Shown here: piece by piece, positions 23,101-36,500 of the stretch
How the letters are laid out: every line of letters begins with the position of its first letter
How positions within the stretch are numbered: position 1 is the stretch's first letter
DNA from: Porphyra umbilicalis
Taxonomy: Eukaryota; Rhodophyta; Bangiophyceae; Bangiales; Bangiaceae
DNA length: 64,000 bases
Direction of reading: 5' to 3'
NCBI GenBank assembly: GCA_002049455.2
Contig: KV919136.1
Location: 1 to 64,000 of the forward strand
Notes under the pieces: generated by a model
Database searches by the model: none
The model's input: the letters and a program-made list of their open reading frames with translations, nothing else
What the model was told of the DNA's origin: nothing
Translations under genes and position numbers: made by a program

Positions 23101-24120
23101 AGATAGAGGCAGAGCGCGAGAGAAATTTTGAAGAAGTGCTGTAGGTGATGTATCGCGCGGGGGTCACCCTTCTGATTCCTATATGCCTGTTCTGCAGCAG
23201 GACTGTCGAATTCTTCTGGCACCAAATCAAGACGGTAACGCTGGTGGCAACGGCCATCTCCCCAGAACTTGGGGATGACCCATGCTTATTGGCCCACAGT
23301 TAGCGTTGCAGTATTCTAGCGACAGCGACTGCGCCGACACCATTCAGCGAACATTATGAATGGTATCGGATTGCCCACAAGACTGTTGCGGCATCCAATG
23401 CTCTTTGGCCGCCGAGAAGGCCCCACCCGCTGCTCCGACGGCCGGTGGACATGTATCCACTGAGCCCATCGGTGGTGTCACGGCAGCATCAAGGCCACCC
23501 GCGACGTACTGCCCGCGCCGTTGGATATGCCAGAGACGGGAAATCTGCCATCGCCGCGAAAACAGCGATTATGGCGGAAATGGCAGGCGGTGGACGTAGA
23601 AGCGGTCGACTGCAAGGATTTTACGGGCGTCGGCACCCGCATGAGCAGTTAATGCACTCCGGCCCCGACGACGGTTTTGCACCGCTGCGGCGGAACATGG
23701 GAGCAGGGGGCACATGCCAGCACGCCGCGCCGCCGCCGCCGCCGCCTACGCGGCCGCTACCCTGGCTGATGCGCAGTCGGATTAATCGCCGATCCTTATG
23801 GACAGTACCTATGTGACGGCACTGCGACGCGCTGCAGGTTTGCTACGGAGGCGACAGGCGGCTTGTGCTGCGGGCCTGACGCACCGCTCGCTCGGATGCC
23901 GGCCGTGCCGCCTGCGAAACGTATTACTGAGTGCATGTGCCTTATTGAAAGCCGCGCATAAGTACTTAAGTCCTTGTTCAGCATTTGTGCCTACACCTCT
24001 TTGTATAGCTCTTTCAGAGCGGTGCAAGAAGTCGGCGGATGAGCAGCGGAGGGGAAATGCACCTCCGCGGCGGCGGGCGTTGGCCACTGCTGCCTGTCGG
24101 GATGGCAGTCGCTCCCTACC
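20148..24120. other. About 4 kb without a recognised gene
   Basis: Composition is more balanced than in the flanks. The longest frame here, 21382-21981 (+), is rich in Arg, Pro and Ser and has no recognisable domain, so I do not call it a gene. A G/C-rich patch at 22780-22950 and a CCGCCG run near 23730 are the only other notable features. Confidence 0.4.
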
Positions 24121-24800
24121 CGACGAGTCCGTCAGCATGGTTCTCGACATAGGCGCCCAGATGGGAGAACATCAGTTCTCACCCATGGGCCTCCTGCATG
24201 CTGCTTGCGGCCCTTTCATGGCAGTGAACGAAAAGGAAGCGGAAATATTGTTGGTGCAGCACTTCAGGTATATAAACGCCGGTTGATAGGTGGCACCCGC
24301 AGAAGGGCATCTCGATCGACCCGTACTCAAATGAGGCCTGCCTGAGGTATTCAAAAAGTAATCGCCCCAAGGTATGGGGAAATAGCAGGTGCTTAAGGAT
24401 GCCCATGTGCGCCCACGTTGAGAGGCAGCCTTTCCACCGAGTTTTACGCAAGAGCACAGCGTTTTTAGAAATGTGCAACGTCTATCTAAGCTTCATGCCG
24501 GAAAATGTAGGCATGGCATCGCCCCCAGCTAACTTCACGGAGTCCACAACCCCAGAGGATGCACCGCCGCTGACAAAGCAGCAAATGAGGAGGTTGGAGT
24601 AAATGAAGAGGCACTTGAAGAACCCCCCAGTGCTCGAACGACCCCACTTCGTGAAGCTGTACGTCTTCCACGTTGACGCGTGTGGCACACGAGTCGGGGC
24701 TGATTCCGTGCACGAGCAGGCGGAGGGCGGTTTGAGGCCATTCGCCTGATTTATGAGGCCGCTCTGCTGGGCGAAATGCTGGGACACAGCACCCAGGGGC
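24121..24800 (+). pseudogene. Ty3/gypsy-like pol fragment (fossil)
   Basis: Pieces recall the end of a Ty3/gypsy reverse transcriptase and the start of its RNase H: an SPMGLLHAACGPF stretch (about 24180), FLEMCNVYLSF (about 24465), NPPVLERPHFVKLYVF and HVDACGTRVGAD (about 24630-24700), then GGLRPFA. These correspond in order to the MPFGL, FLGLxxYYRxF, PPVLxxPDF and TDASxxGxGAVL landmarks of the family. No LTRs, gag or integrase were found. It is short, badly worn and probably very old. Confidence 0.5.
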
Positions 24801-26405
24801 CTCTTAGGATGCTACTGGTGAAGAAAACCGCCGTGGTCATCGACATGGCGAACGTGAAGCGCACGCAGGAGAAAATTACGCACCTAGTGTGCGCCGCAGT
24901 CTACTCCCGTCGGCCGCGCCCCTGTCCTCGGTGCTGCGTGACACCCATTAAACGTGGAGATGCAGCACTAACGGCCACACGATCGGCTTCAACGGCTTCC
25001 TCAGTCATGGAAGACGCTGATGGGAACCTCTTTGTCTCAGTGATCTTCGCGCGCTACGATCAGACGAATTGAAAAAGAGCGCAGTTCTTTTTCTTGCGCG
25101 CCACGAAGTGCTGTGCGTGCACTTGCGGCGCGTGCTCACGATCGTGCTGCTGGACAAGTCGTCAGACGTACCGCTGAACACGTAAGTGTGGCGTCCAGCC
25201 CTTCCGGATGTGGAGGTCTAAGGGCTGATCTCTGCTCGAGCCGTCTTGCGCGGCTGATGGCGCCACGCTGAAGATCTTCCTGCCAGTGGCGGGTGCGGAC
25301 TGAAGGGTGCCAGAGAGGACCTTGAATCCAGCATCTAAACCTCTACGAGGTGATATGTGCGGACCGGCACATGGCCGTGAAGGACCGACCGAAAGTGCTG
25401 TGACGACAAGCCCCGTCGGATCTCGGTATGAAACAAGTGAGCGGCACCTCACCACTAGTTGTGCCATGGTATGGGACCCTAGCGGCTAGCGCAGTGCGAT
25501 TAGTCGTTGCAGAAGCCCGCAGCGCGATGGATGCATCAGCCGACTGCGTTGAAGCACGCAGCGCGCACATGTATCGTCTGCTTCGCCCCACTGCGGTTCT
25601 GTGTCACTCCAAAGTGCGTGAAGAGGGTACAGGGCTTGTCCTCAGATGCCGGGGGCACTGCATCGCACTCCAAAATGGGTTTGAAACCGACTGCGGCCTG
25701 TACCTCATCTCTTGAGGGCCGCCTGGAGAGAAATGGGGCTGCACTGCCTTAGGGAGCGGTGGACCTCTCGGGAAATGACTCTTGATACACTGACCATGGT
25801 ATACGTTCCTGCAAGTGCTGACCGTCTGCTTTCTTCACCTGTGGGACCCGCCTTAGTGTGGCACTACAGGTCTAATGCAGGTCTTCACGTCACCGCGGAA
25901 GCCTTGCAATCCTGACACGAGTTCCCGTGGGTAATTGATGCAATTCTGCCGGCGACGTGTGGTGCCAGTAGCAAGGTTCCATGCGGGAAGCAGGCCAGCG
26001 CGGTGGAAAAAAGGGAGTGCTCGGGGAGAAAAAATATTGCTTGTTCAATTTTGACTGAGGTTGTCTCCACCGTATATGCAACTTGTCTCTGTTTCCCGGA
26101 GATATTGTCCATTGCCACCCTTTAGGAGCTGGCCGGCCCTTTCATTCATCGAATGTACCAACGTTGGGTTTCTGTGATTCCTGCGTTCTGGTGTGCGATC
26201 CGCGCCTGGTATGCAGCAGTCTCCGTTCGTTTTCGTTCGCCACAATGAGCACCCTGTGCTGGCTCTCCGATGGGGCCCAAGCACCTCCGGCCAGCTCTCG
26301 CGGAGAACGTGACGCACCTGGCGGAACGCAGGGCACAAGGCCGTAGATATCGCAGAGATAGATCAGCGGACGGCAGCGGGCACGGCAGGAAGAGCGAAGA
26401 TCAGT
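24801..26405. other. No recognised gene
   Basis: Overlapping short frames only. Part of it may be further worn retroelement sequence, but I cannot show that. Confidence 0.35.
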
Positions 26406-29400
26406 TGGTTGCAAGCTCTGGGCTGCTCAGACTTGATGTGAGATCGTGTCGCTGGAGGACGCGCTTCAAGTCCTACCGAATCCGTAATTGTACACCCCCT
26501 CACGCGCTCGGCCAACTAAACAGGCCTTTAAATCATGCGATCAAGAGCCCCAGCATCCCCTTTCTCGATCAAAAAGGGAAGGATCGGAAATGTAACGAAA
26601 ACTTCTCGCCGTGGTGCACTGCGAGAATGAATTGCAGGAGCGGGGGCTCCAAAGTGCGCAAGGGTGCCATTTAAGCGGATAAGGAGCGCATACCGTTTTC
26701 GACTGGATTTGTGGTGCCTGGTGAGTGGCCTGTTGAAGTTTCGGAGAGGCCGATAGTCGGTGTGTTGCAGCTGTTCGGGCGCCAGAGCATAGCGGAAAAC
26801 CCGAATTCTTTGGGACCGCGCCACAAAGTGGAGATGGAGCCAGGCCTGCACCATCCAAGCTGCAAACCAGTCCCATGCGTTGTATGCTGGCGGAGCGCCC
26901 GCTGCATCTGTGTGCCCTTCAGTACCCCATCCCCTATCTATTCGCAGATCGCCGCCCCGCCCTGCCCCCGCCGCACAAGAGCTGAAGGGCTTTTTTCGGG
27001 GGCCCTGACCATCACGCCCTCCAGGAAGTAGGCAGTTCAGTACGGGACGGGGACGCACTCCCCCCCCCGACCCTACGCCAGCTGAAGCTGTGTTAAGTTG
27101 ACAACGAAGAAATATACATATTTGATCGCTTCTCTTGCTCTGTAGAGCACAGAGGCGGTGACTGGCAGAACGACGGCAGCATTCAAATCCTCGTTCTTGC
27201 ATAGTGCTTCTGAAAGGCGGCAGATTCCGGTCGCTGGCGTCGAAAGCGGCGCTGTAGCTAAACGTGTTTTGTGGTCATTCGTTAGGCGATTCACAGCAAC
27301 CACCGGGCCACTTCACAGTGTCAAATGTCCGTTCATTCAAAATGACCTTTTGATTTTGAGCGGCAAATTTCCGCAATACGGCTTTGCCAAACGTTGGGAT
27401 GCCGTAGATCTCACGCCTCGCCACCGGAGTATGGCGTCGGATCTCCGCCATCCCGACGCTTGGCTTGAATTCTGCGACATAAAACTGACCGCTGGGCGCC
27501 CGTCTCCGCTATAATTTGGCGTTAGCAGAGATTCTCCGCCAATTTCCGCACCGCTGGGCTTGCTTCCATGGATCAGTACGGTGTATTGCTGAAAAATGGA
27601 ACATGCACGTGTGCGAGCGCAAAAGTTTTCCAAGGTGGACCGATGTCAGGATAACCAGCAATTATTTCTCATCTGGCTTCAGGAAACCGATAGCTCCCAA
27701 GTGCAACTGCATGTGGCATCACGGGCGAAAGCCACAGCCACCCACTGGCACATTGTAAGACGTCGGACTGAGGGCTTATCATGAAGCCAATGAGCTCTCA
27801 TTATTCAATGTCAAGAACACTGCCCAAACACTGTCAGAATGCAGGTTCAATGAAGGTGACCACGTGGCCATTCGCTGCGTGAGGCGGCCTAGTTTCACAG
27901 TATTTGAGCCGGCTTTGCACGGTCCTCAAGACAGAGACTGCGCACCTGCGCCATGTGGCGCCCGAGCAGAAAAGCAGTTGAGCTGGATCCAGTCACTGCT
28001 GTACCCTTCATCGATGGTTATCGATCAACAGATTGTCAGCGCCGCCCGTTCAAAACGCGGAGGCCCGCACGCGCCCCCCCCCCCGCCCCCCCTCCCCTTT
28101 TCCGACTCCCGCGGTACGTGAGACCCGAGGTGTGGCTCGCCGCCGCCGCCGCCACCGCGAGGCGAGCGGCGGCGCCGCGCGCGGCGAGCAGCGGGCGGTG
28201 ACGGGCGGCGGCAAGGTCGGTGCGTTGGCGGATGTCGCGGTCGCGCGGCCGGCGAGCCGCGCCGACACGCGCGTGCCGTCGTTTTGGGGGGGATGCATAG
28301 GAAAATCGTTGTTCTTCTTTTGCTCCTGTCTTTTGCTGTGTTTCATGCCGTATAGGGTACTTTATCAGGGCACGCACAATGCGTATCGGCGCACCGCTGC
28401 TGTGACAAAGCCAGCACACATTTCAGGCGTGATGTGGAGAAGCATTGAGATGAGTGTCGAAAACAGCTACACTGCGAACTGCTCAGATGTTATGTGGCGA
28501 CGCAGCCAGCTACTCCCAACGGAAAAGACATCCTCCACCGGGCTTAATTCTGGACTGTACGAGCTCAAAAAGCACACCATCACTCCTGCCGGCTCCAATA
28601 CCGCCACCACCGCGTGGTCATGCACGCGGGCGTTGTCGAGGACGAGAACGTAATTAGGCCGTTGCTGGTCCCATGGAAGCGCGGGGTTGTACTCGGTCAT
28701 GGCGGTAAGCACCGAGTTCATCAAAAACAGCAATCATTCAACGGACGACTGCCCAGGGGGCCGGCTTTGTCAGCTACCAATCCACCAGCCCGCTGCGTGT
28801 GATAGCCACAATAAAGCTTGTCGCTGCGCCTTTGGAAGCGTTGATGTAGCCCTTGACGCGGGCGCGACGCAGCACCCACGCCCACCTGCGGTTGGCCGCC
28901 CGGCCGCGGCGGTGCGCCTCGTCGATGTACACGCGGCACTCCAACGGAATGACCTACTGGGCGGCCATCCATGCGGCCCGTGCGGCCTCATCTTGCTGCC
29001 GGAAGTTTTTCTCGATGACCTTGCGCGTGATCCCGTTTGCTGCAAGGATGCGCCGCACCGACTCAGGGGACACCCGCACGTCGTCCGCCATCAGCTCCTG
29101 CACCTCGTTCACGAATACGTTGGCCTCGTCGAGGAAGGCCTCCGGGTACGCCTCGACGGCAGCGCATACGGCACCACGGATACCTGTGTGCTTGCGCACA
29201 TTGTCCTCGTGCACTCTGTGGGTGTTTATGTGAGGGTGGATGTCCCTGTGAACGCGCTGGTACAGCAGAAAGCGCTCTGCAGACCGCAAAGGGATGCGTA
29301 GTTCAGCAGCCACGACGGCGACGGGCTTGTGGAGCTCAACCACTTGGTAGACAACAGCCCGACGAAGCTTGTCAGGAATCGTCATTGTGGGGAGTCGGAG

Positions 29401-32400
29401 GGGGGATATGGGGTCGACGGGGATGGCGCAGGCGGGAAACGTCAGAAGCACGAAGACACTGCGGTGGTGACCCGCATCTGCCATGCCAGAAGCGTGGTCC
29501 AAGTCGGTATCGCCTCCCGAGAAATCTCCCGATGTCTGCAGATCTCTATGTTTTTGTGCGCGATTTGCGGCTATCGGCATGCTTTGCTCAGAGCGACGGG
29601 TTTGGAGCAGCGGAAATCTCACCGAATATCCAGGAGGTGGCGAAGTGCTCCACACGGAGCCGTGTGAGGACACAGACGGCCAACAGGTTAGAATGTCAAT
29701 CAAGTCGTCTTATATCTCTGTCGGTAAAACCTTAAGCCCCTACAAAATGTTTCCCGGTTTTCAAACACATGTCTGCACACTGCAACCACACTGCAACCGC
29801 CATTTTTTGGAGGAAATCAGTACGTGATCCTGCTACTGAGCGCTCGCCACAATCATCACCCTGTCCCCGGTCCCCTCGCCCGGATCGGCTTGATCTGCCG
29901 CCAAAGCCCTCCTCTTATGTGGCGGACGATAAAAGTGTCTTCATTAAAACTCTGCTATTTTGAACGATTCGACAGTCGCACAGATCCGAAGCGGCAGACT
30001 GAGCCCAGTACATGTTGCCTAGACGCCGCACGTTAGCACCGCTGCGCTCTTCCGCACCTCGTCCTCACCTCGTTCTGGCCTCCATGGACACGTGACGATG
30101 GTCTGTCGACCATGCCTGATGTCTCTCATGAACCCTGAGCGAAACGCAGCACTCCGTGTGGTACAACGCCTCGATCAGGAGGCTACCGCCCCGCCCGCCC
30201 TTGCGCCCAACCATACTTCTCTTTTCCCGCCATATTTCCAATCTGTGCCGTTCTGAAACGGTGCTGAGCAAAAAGCGTGGGCCCCGGCCGCTTTGAGTGT
30301 GCGCTCGTCATGGCTCCGTGGTCGATAAATCTTCGTTTCGATGATTTACAGGCAAGTGTCCGGACGATATACAAGTGGAGCATGCGGGGGGACCTGCTAG
30401 TGCTTCATCTACGGCAGCCTCCTTTATACCCAGAGCGCGCTGCCGATGCTATGATGTGCCCTATTCGAGTGCCCGGCAAGGCCTAGAACGCTCCCTTCAA
30501 GTAGCCTTCGTTGCGCAACCAAAGCTCTTCACATTTTATGGCGACAAGCAAGTAAGCCAATGCTGGCACATGTACTTCCTTGGAAGAAGAATCCTAACTA
30601 TACAGCTTTCGGGACAGGGACAGCGGCAAGCGACAGTTCTCGAGCCGTCGCCCGATCTTATCTGGTTGCTCGACATAAGTTTCGAAGGGGAATATGAATC
30701 CAAGGGCGGCACGTTCGGGCACACCGCCCTGAGGCCTTTTCGTGTCGTATGAGTAAAAGGCCGCGCAATGATCGTCGATGTGGGCAAGGCAGATCTCAGG
30801 ACATAGAATGTCACACTCTCGGTGCGCACCCCAGTCGCTTGCGCTTGGGTTGCGCCTCTGCGCTCCGTTCTGTGCGATACGTATGGGGAGAGGCGACGCA
30901 GCGCGAACGGCAACACGAAGGCTGTCAACCACTTCGTCTTGTACATCAAAGGTGCCGAAAAAATCGGTTGATCTGGGTGCCGTTGGAGAGATACGCCTAG
31001 AGAGCGAGAGAGAGCTAACAACGTGCCCCACGGAGTGCCCGTGTGTACCTGGGCCGCGCGTGCGAGGCCAGGCTGTTGCAAAATTCGTCAGACCCACCGC
31101 GAGAAGCACGGGAGTCGCGATTGGGCGAGCAAGTTGTGCAAATCTGCGTGCTATCCACCGCTTTCGCGGTCGTGCGCCATCGAATGTACGTGTTTAGGAT
31201 CACAATGGCACTGGGAGTTTCTGACGAAACGGTTAAAAACAGAGCTGTGACTCTAAGGACTAGATGCGTATAATGCGGTACGCGTCCTTCGGAACTTTCC
31301 GTCCGAGGTGCGACACCAAGAAACTTGCTCCGATCCCTTATCCAAACAAAGCGGCGGCGCCTGGCTGCTGCGTGTGCGCCGTCACCAGTCCCAAGCGGCT
31401 CAAGTACTGCAACACAATGGTGCAGATACCCGCAATGTGTCTCGAATGATTGGTTACGAGGCCGTACCCGCTCATGTTGTGGGTCTGGCCCCGACGTAGC
31501 GGATTCAGACCGACTTGGGACTATGGTTGGTGACAGTGGAGGGTATTGTCGTCGCCGGAGAATGAACTGTGTCCTTGCCTGGCGTCATCAACAACCACGC
31601 CTTCTGGATCTGAGATCCCACGATGAAGGCATACGTTGCTACAAGAACCGAAAATTTGCTTCTCACTCCTCGTAGCGCCGGCCGCGGTGTGTCACTTCAG
31701 GCCCGTTGCCGCTCATCACGGCGTCAAAAGCGCCTCGCAGGACTGGAGTAAATTGTTCCTGAGTGCGTGACGCAGTCGTGCCGGCATATTGCGCCAGTTG
31801 CAGCCACTGTATTTTAGCAGCAGAGCAGGACAGCGGATAAATGGGAGTGGGCGGGAAGCAAGCAAAAGACTTCTTCATATGTCTCTGAGGCTGTCTCCAA
31901 GGTTCACAGGTCCTGCCTCAATTGTACAAACCCCTTTTCGATGGCTTCTCCGCGGGGATTCTTCCCCTGCCCTTCCTGACACGATACTCAATCACGTGAC
32001 TGTGGCCATAAAGGGGGGGGGCGACAGTGGCGACGCGGCCGATTACGCCACCACGACCGGCACCAGCAGCTCCAAAGCAGCCCCCGGGGAAACGCTCCCC
32101 CCTACCCACGACTGCGTGGGCGACGGCGGCGACACCGACCAGCCCGGCGACACGCCCGCAGGCCAGGCTGGGACGAGGTCGCCGGCGCAACCGAGGCAGC
32201 ATCGTTGATCGGGTCTGCACCGCTCAGGCGGTTCCACTCTGATAGTCAGGTCTCTCGAACACAAAGTGGATAAAACTTTTACGGACTTCATCTGGTGGCC
32301 CCTCTGGAACTTCTCGTTGTCCACTGTTGTGCAGGTTTGCCTCTGACTAAGGATCTTACTCAGCCGACTCCGAAAAGAGCCGCTCCCTAGACTAAGGCGA

Positions 32401-33793
32401 ACTGGCGACTCAACACGGGTCCTGCGTGGGAAACCTTTGCGTTTGAATGGACGAGTACCTGGAGTGCTTTTGTGTCTTCTGGCCGAGTGGTAGATGCCAG
32501 AGGTGGAAGGGTGGCCAAACTTAAAAAAAAGACAAAGAAACAGGGAGCCGTTTTGGTCTTGGACGGCGCTCACAGAGAACCGCGGGGGTACTCGCAGCAT
32601 TTTGGATGAGCACACCACAAGAGCTCTGAGTTGTACGTACAAGAATCGTACGGAATGGGTGCTGGGTGTCCATGCAGCTGCGAAACGAGCAGGTGAGTAC
32701 GCTTTTTGTCGACACTTTGAGAGGCCGCCGTCCGGTAGTAGGACCGCAGGGAGGGGCTGCACATTCGGGCTTATGCGTCAAGCTGGGGGGCCCGGGCGGT
32801 CAGTGGACGCCTCGTGTAGTCAAGTGAATGAGGAATGCGTGCCCCAAATGCCTCGAGGAAACGAGAAGCAGCGATGACGGAATCCTACTTGCAAATAGCG
32901 AAGCAAGAAGTGAAAAGGTGCCTTGAAGTGCAGTGAAGATGCGTTGAAGACGGATGAGCCCCGAAAGCTTTTAGGCCCCGTCGCAGGCTGATGATCGTAC
33001 AGCTGAGAGCGGTCCCCCGTGCACGTGACTTGACCAACGATACGCTGTAATCGTCCGGGGCGCACCTCGGCGGTCGACGACCGCCTATTTTCAGTTGAGG
33101 TCACATGATTGTATGAATAACGATTGGACCAGAATTCTGTCCGGTTTCCAAAAGGAGGTGCGTGCATGGTACGGGGACCTGGCGCTGTGCGGAGCACACC
33201 GCCTCATTAACAACCTCCCTGGCACCCGCCGGCGCCACCTCACCTTGGCGCCGGTGCGGCGGCGGCACGCCTGCTTCCGGCGGTGCGTCCGCCGACCGTC
33301 GCGCAACAGACCGCGCCAGATAGCCTATCTGGGCTAAACATCGCCCAGCTTCAAACGTTTCGACTAATTTAGAGTACTGGGCGTCCCCCAAGGTTGACTG
33401 CAAAGAAGTTTATAGTAGTGGCCGTCCGCGAAGGTTGACTGCGAAGAACCGCGATTGACTCTGCAGTGATACTGTTCGCTGCCTCAGATATTCCGTTTCC
33501 TTTCTTCCAACCTTTTCCCCAGCTCCGCATTACACTCTCACCAACTCGTGTCACCCTTGTTGCCATCGGCAACTGATGGGAACCCCTTCCCTTTCTTCTG
33601 CACGCCTCCCCATTATGCCGTCCCCCTCCTCGGCCGGATCCACTGCCGCCGAGGCTGCCCCCAACCGCCCCAAGTGGGGCACCCAATTGACGTCGGACAT
33701 GCAAGAGAAGCTGGCGGCGGCTCGCCAGGCGCTGGGTACGGATATTGTGGAAAAGCTCATGACCGGCTCGGGTGCCTCGCGCTGTAACGTGCG
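26406..33793. repeat. 7.4-kb direct repeat, copy B
   Basis: A 7388-bp partner of 10574-17959. It starts at the same base (TGGTTGCAAGC), but its left flank is unrelated. On the right it passes without a break into the rest of a DDE transposase relic (to about 35343). Copy B therefore keeps the older right-hand junction, and copy A looks like the derived, cut-off one. Poly-C and poly-A lengths differ slightly between copies. Confidence 0.9.
28467..29385 (-). pseudogene. Tc1-like (DDE_3) transposase relic, copy B
   Basis: The counterpart of the relic at 12634-13552, with the same start MTIPDKLRRAV at 29385 and the same catalytic boxes (YIDEAH, LDNARVH, SPVEDVF). It keeps the Trp codon lost in copy A (AARAAWMAAQ) but shares the TAG at 28954-28956 and the later frame change. 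The element was therefore already dead when the segment was duplicated. Confidence 0.85.
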
Positions 33794-35343
33794 GACATGA
33801 GCCCCCGTCAAGCTGGGGTGCCCCATCTTTTTTTCATCCGAGGAAGAGGGCGTCATTGTGGCGTACGAGGCTGCCAGGACGAAGGGCGGCGACCTTTTCA
33901 CCTGTGAGTTGGTCGCCGTTCTTTTGCGTCAGTACATTGCGAAAGTGAGGCGGGATGAGGAATGCGAACGTCGTTCGATGACAGTATGGTCCCTGGTCGG
34001 TCTGTTCTTTACTTGTTGTTGAAAAGGGACCCGCAGCTCCGTCGAGTGAGGCCCGTGGGGACTGAGAGTGCTAGCGCGGATGCTTCAACACCAGATGCTG
34101 TAGCGAATGTTTTTCTGCTTTTCGTTTTCTCTGTCGGGACTTCAATATCACCAGGTCGGCACAGGTGTGGAACACGAACGAGTCCATGATGAAAGCTCAA
34201 GCCCTGCTGGGGACCACCCCTGAGACCGCGACGGCGGGAAAGGGGACGACCAACCCAAAGTTCGGTTTTCTCGGGCGTGTAGAGTGGCGCGGGGGCGGCC
34301 AGCGTGTTCGCCCCCGTTCGTGCCGACGGCATCGGACTGTCACGTTTCTTGATTGTTGCAGGGAGTGGCGGCCACCTCCTCCACGCTGTGAAAGACAAAG
34401 GCAACGGCAAAACGCGCCGCGTGCCGCTCGGGGTCTACCTGGACAAGGGCGCCGATGTCCACCGCAGGGAGAAGCCGGGCTTCAATGGCCACCTGTGGGA
34501 TGTCTACGCAACCTGTGCGACGCGGGGGCTGGAGGGAAAGTGCCCCGGGCAGTGGAAAGACCTCCTTATCGACAGCTGCACGGTCCAGGCTTCGGTCATT
34601 GGCCTCTGGATGCTCAAAGCCTTCAAGGTGGTTGTGCACATGCTCCGATCCCACCTTCCCCACATTCTCCAACCGCTGGACAGCGACCCCTTCCTCAAGG
34701 CTAAGGCGTACGCGCGCGCTCACGTTCGCAGTTTGCTGACCACCCTTCCCCGCAGTTCACGTTTCAACCTGGTGCCCTTAAGGGGGATGGTCATGTCTGG
34801 CTCCTTTCATTGTCTGTCATCTGTCGAAATCGTGAACGGCTTCAAGGAAACGGGCCCGTAGCCCATCTGCCCGCCCGAAAATGTTGCGGGCCGGCTTTTG
34901 TTGGGCAAAGGGTCTAAGAACTCGGTGCGAAAGGTGGACCTGGAGCTGCTCGCCACCTGTCTCGTCCCGGAAGCGCGCCGAGACATGCGGCAGCCTATTG
35001 TCGCCTTTGGGTTGGTGAGCACTCGTGGGCTCGCCCTCGAGGCGACAGCCCTGGGGGTAGTGAGAGCGTTTGCCGCCCAGAATGCTGAGGCTGTCCACAA
35101 GCGCGCGGCCCAGGGCAAGCTGTAGGCAGCCGGGACGCAAAGGTGGCGGCGGCCAATGCCGAAGAAGCCCGCCTGGTAGCAGAGGTGGCGGTGCGCCGTG
35201 GCGGCGTCGAGTTCCAGGCCCGCAAGCGCAGCCCGCGCGAGCGCGCCGAGCGCGCAAGGGCGGCCGCGGGGGACGTTGGCCCGTATATATCCATGCCAGG
35301 TGATATGCAGGAGCTCGAGGCGCGCTGGAAGCGACAGCAGTAG
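33576..35343 (+). pseudogene. Dead DDE-superfamily transposase (pogo/Tigger-like)
   Basis: The pieces, in order, are MQEKLAAARQALGTDIVEK (about 33700), VWNTNESMMKAQALLG (34165), LLIDSCTVQASVIG (34563), HLPHILQPLDSDPFLKAKAY (about 34650) and a Glu/Arg-rich, coiled-coil-like tail (35143-35343). The second and third catalytic Asp residues are recognisable. At the first, the usual DE pair reads NE (codon AAC at 34177), a one-base change from GAC. The frame changes several times before 34304, and a TAG at 34859-34861 interrupts GFKETGP / PICPPEN. It is a separate family from the transposases at 8 kb and 61 kb. Confidence 0.7.
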
Positions 35344-36498
35344 CGGTGGCGGTCGTGTACGGGCGAGGTGGACGGGGCGGGGAGGGCAAAGGGGGGCGGG
35401 GGCCCGGGACTTGGCCGTTTGCTGTCTGGACAGAAAACGAGCACAGACGCGATGCAGTGATGGGAAACCGCATGGGATGGCAGAGAAAAGTGCGACCACA
35501 TCAAGTGAAGTGCCCTGTCTGGTGTCGACAAATGGGTCCGATCGGATGGTCTACATAACTTTGATAGGAAATCCGTTCTTTCTTCTTTTCAGCACGCCCA
35601 CACCTCGAATCGTATGCGCAGGAGGAGACACATCATGGAAAAGGCCTGTGTCGCACGGGCTTTCTTTTAATGCCATAGGCGCCTGTGGCGGGTGTCTGTA
35701 CGGCGGGGGGACCTGAAAGTGGTCGATATTTGGCCCAGACTAAAAGCATATCTCATGCGCAAAAACCTGTCCCAAAAAGATGTGGGAGCGTCAGAAATTG
35801 TCCTCCAGCAGCAAAAGTCTCTCACATGACAGATATGGGAGTTCCAGCGGTACTCCGAAGAAAAGTAGCTGTGAGTGTGAGAAGCGCCTGACTGCGCGTA
35901 GGTCGCGCGACACTGGTAAAGCGCTGCGTCCGGTGTCCAGCCCAGCAAGAGCCGTTGCAACAATGATCCAGCTGATACATACAGTCCACTCACATTGATA
36001 GGGCGGATCATGCCGGCTGGCCTGCATGAGACGAAAAGCAGAACATGCAATCAAATAGCAGCCCCCGCTTCGTAATCTGTGCGACAAGCGAGTAACATGA
36101 AACGATACGGCCGAGTCCAAGGGCCGGCACTTCACTTTTGGTCCCGACCGGCCGCGCTTCCGCAAAGCTCAGTTTCGACTTCTGACCGGCTGAAAGGCTC
36201 GTCTTACATGCTTACAATTTTCTGTCGAGCACGCCTGACATGCCCATCATTGAAGCATGGCGTCAACGAGGGCGCAAAATTTACCGCAAAACCGGCACCC
36301 TACTTTTTCTGCACGCACGACAAAGCTCAAAAATACAGTCCACACATCGGAACGGGGCGCGTAGACTGAAAGCTTGCGAGCTGGTGGTTCTTTTTGTAGC
36401 GGAACATTCGGCATTGGGTGCGATGGTGTCCGTCTCTGGTGGGCCTGAACATGCGTCGCTGCCAGAGGTTTGAATGCGTGAGATCGACCTGAAGTGTC
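35344..36498. other. No recognised gene
   Basis: Nothing identifiable; short overlapping frames only. Confidence 0.45.
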
Positions 36499-36500
36499 TA

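Noticed and set aside
26528-27202. A 224-codon minus-strand frame in copy B of the 7.4-kb repeat
   Set aside because: Copy A keeps only 176 codons of it and no family is recognisable. Two near-identical copies give little evidence of selection.
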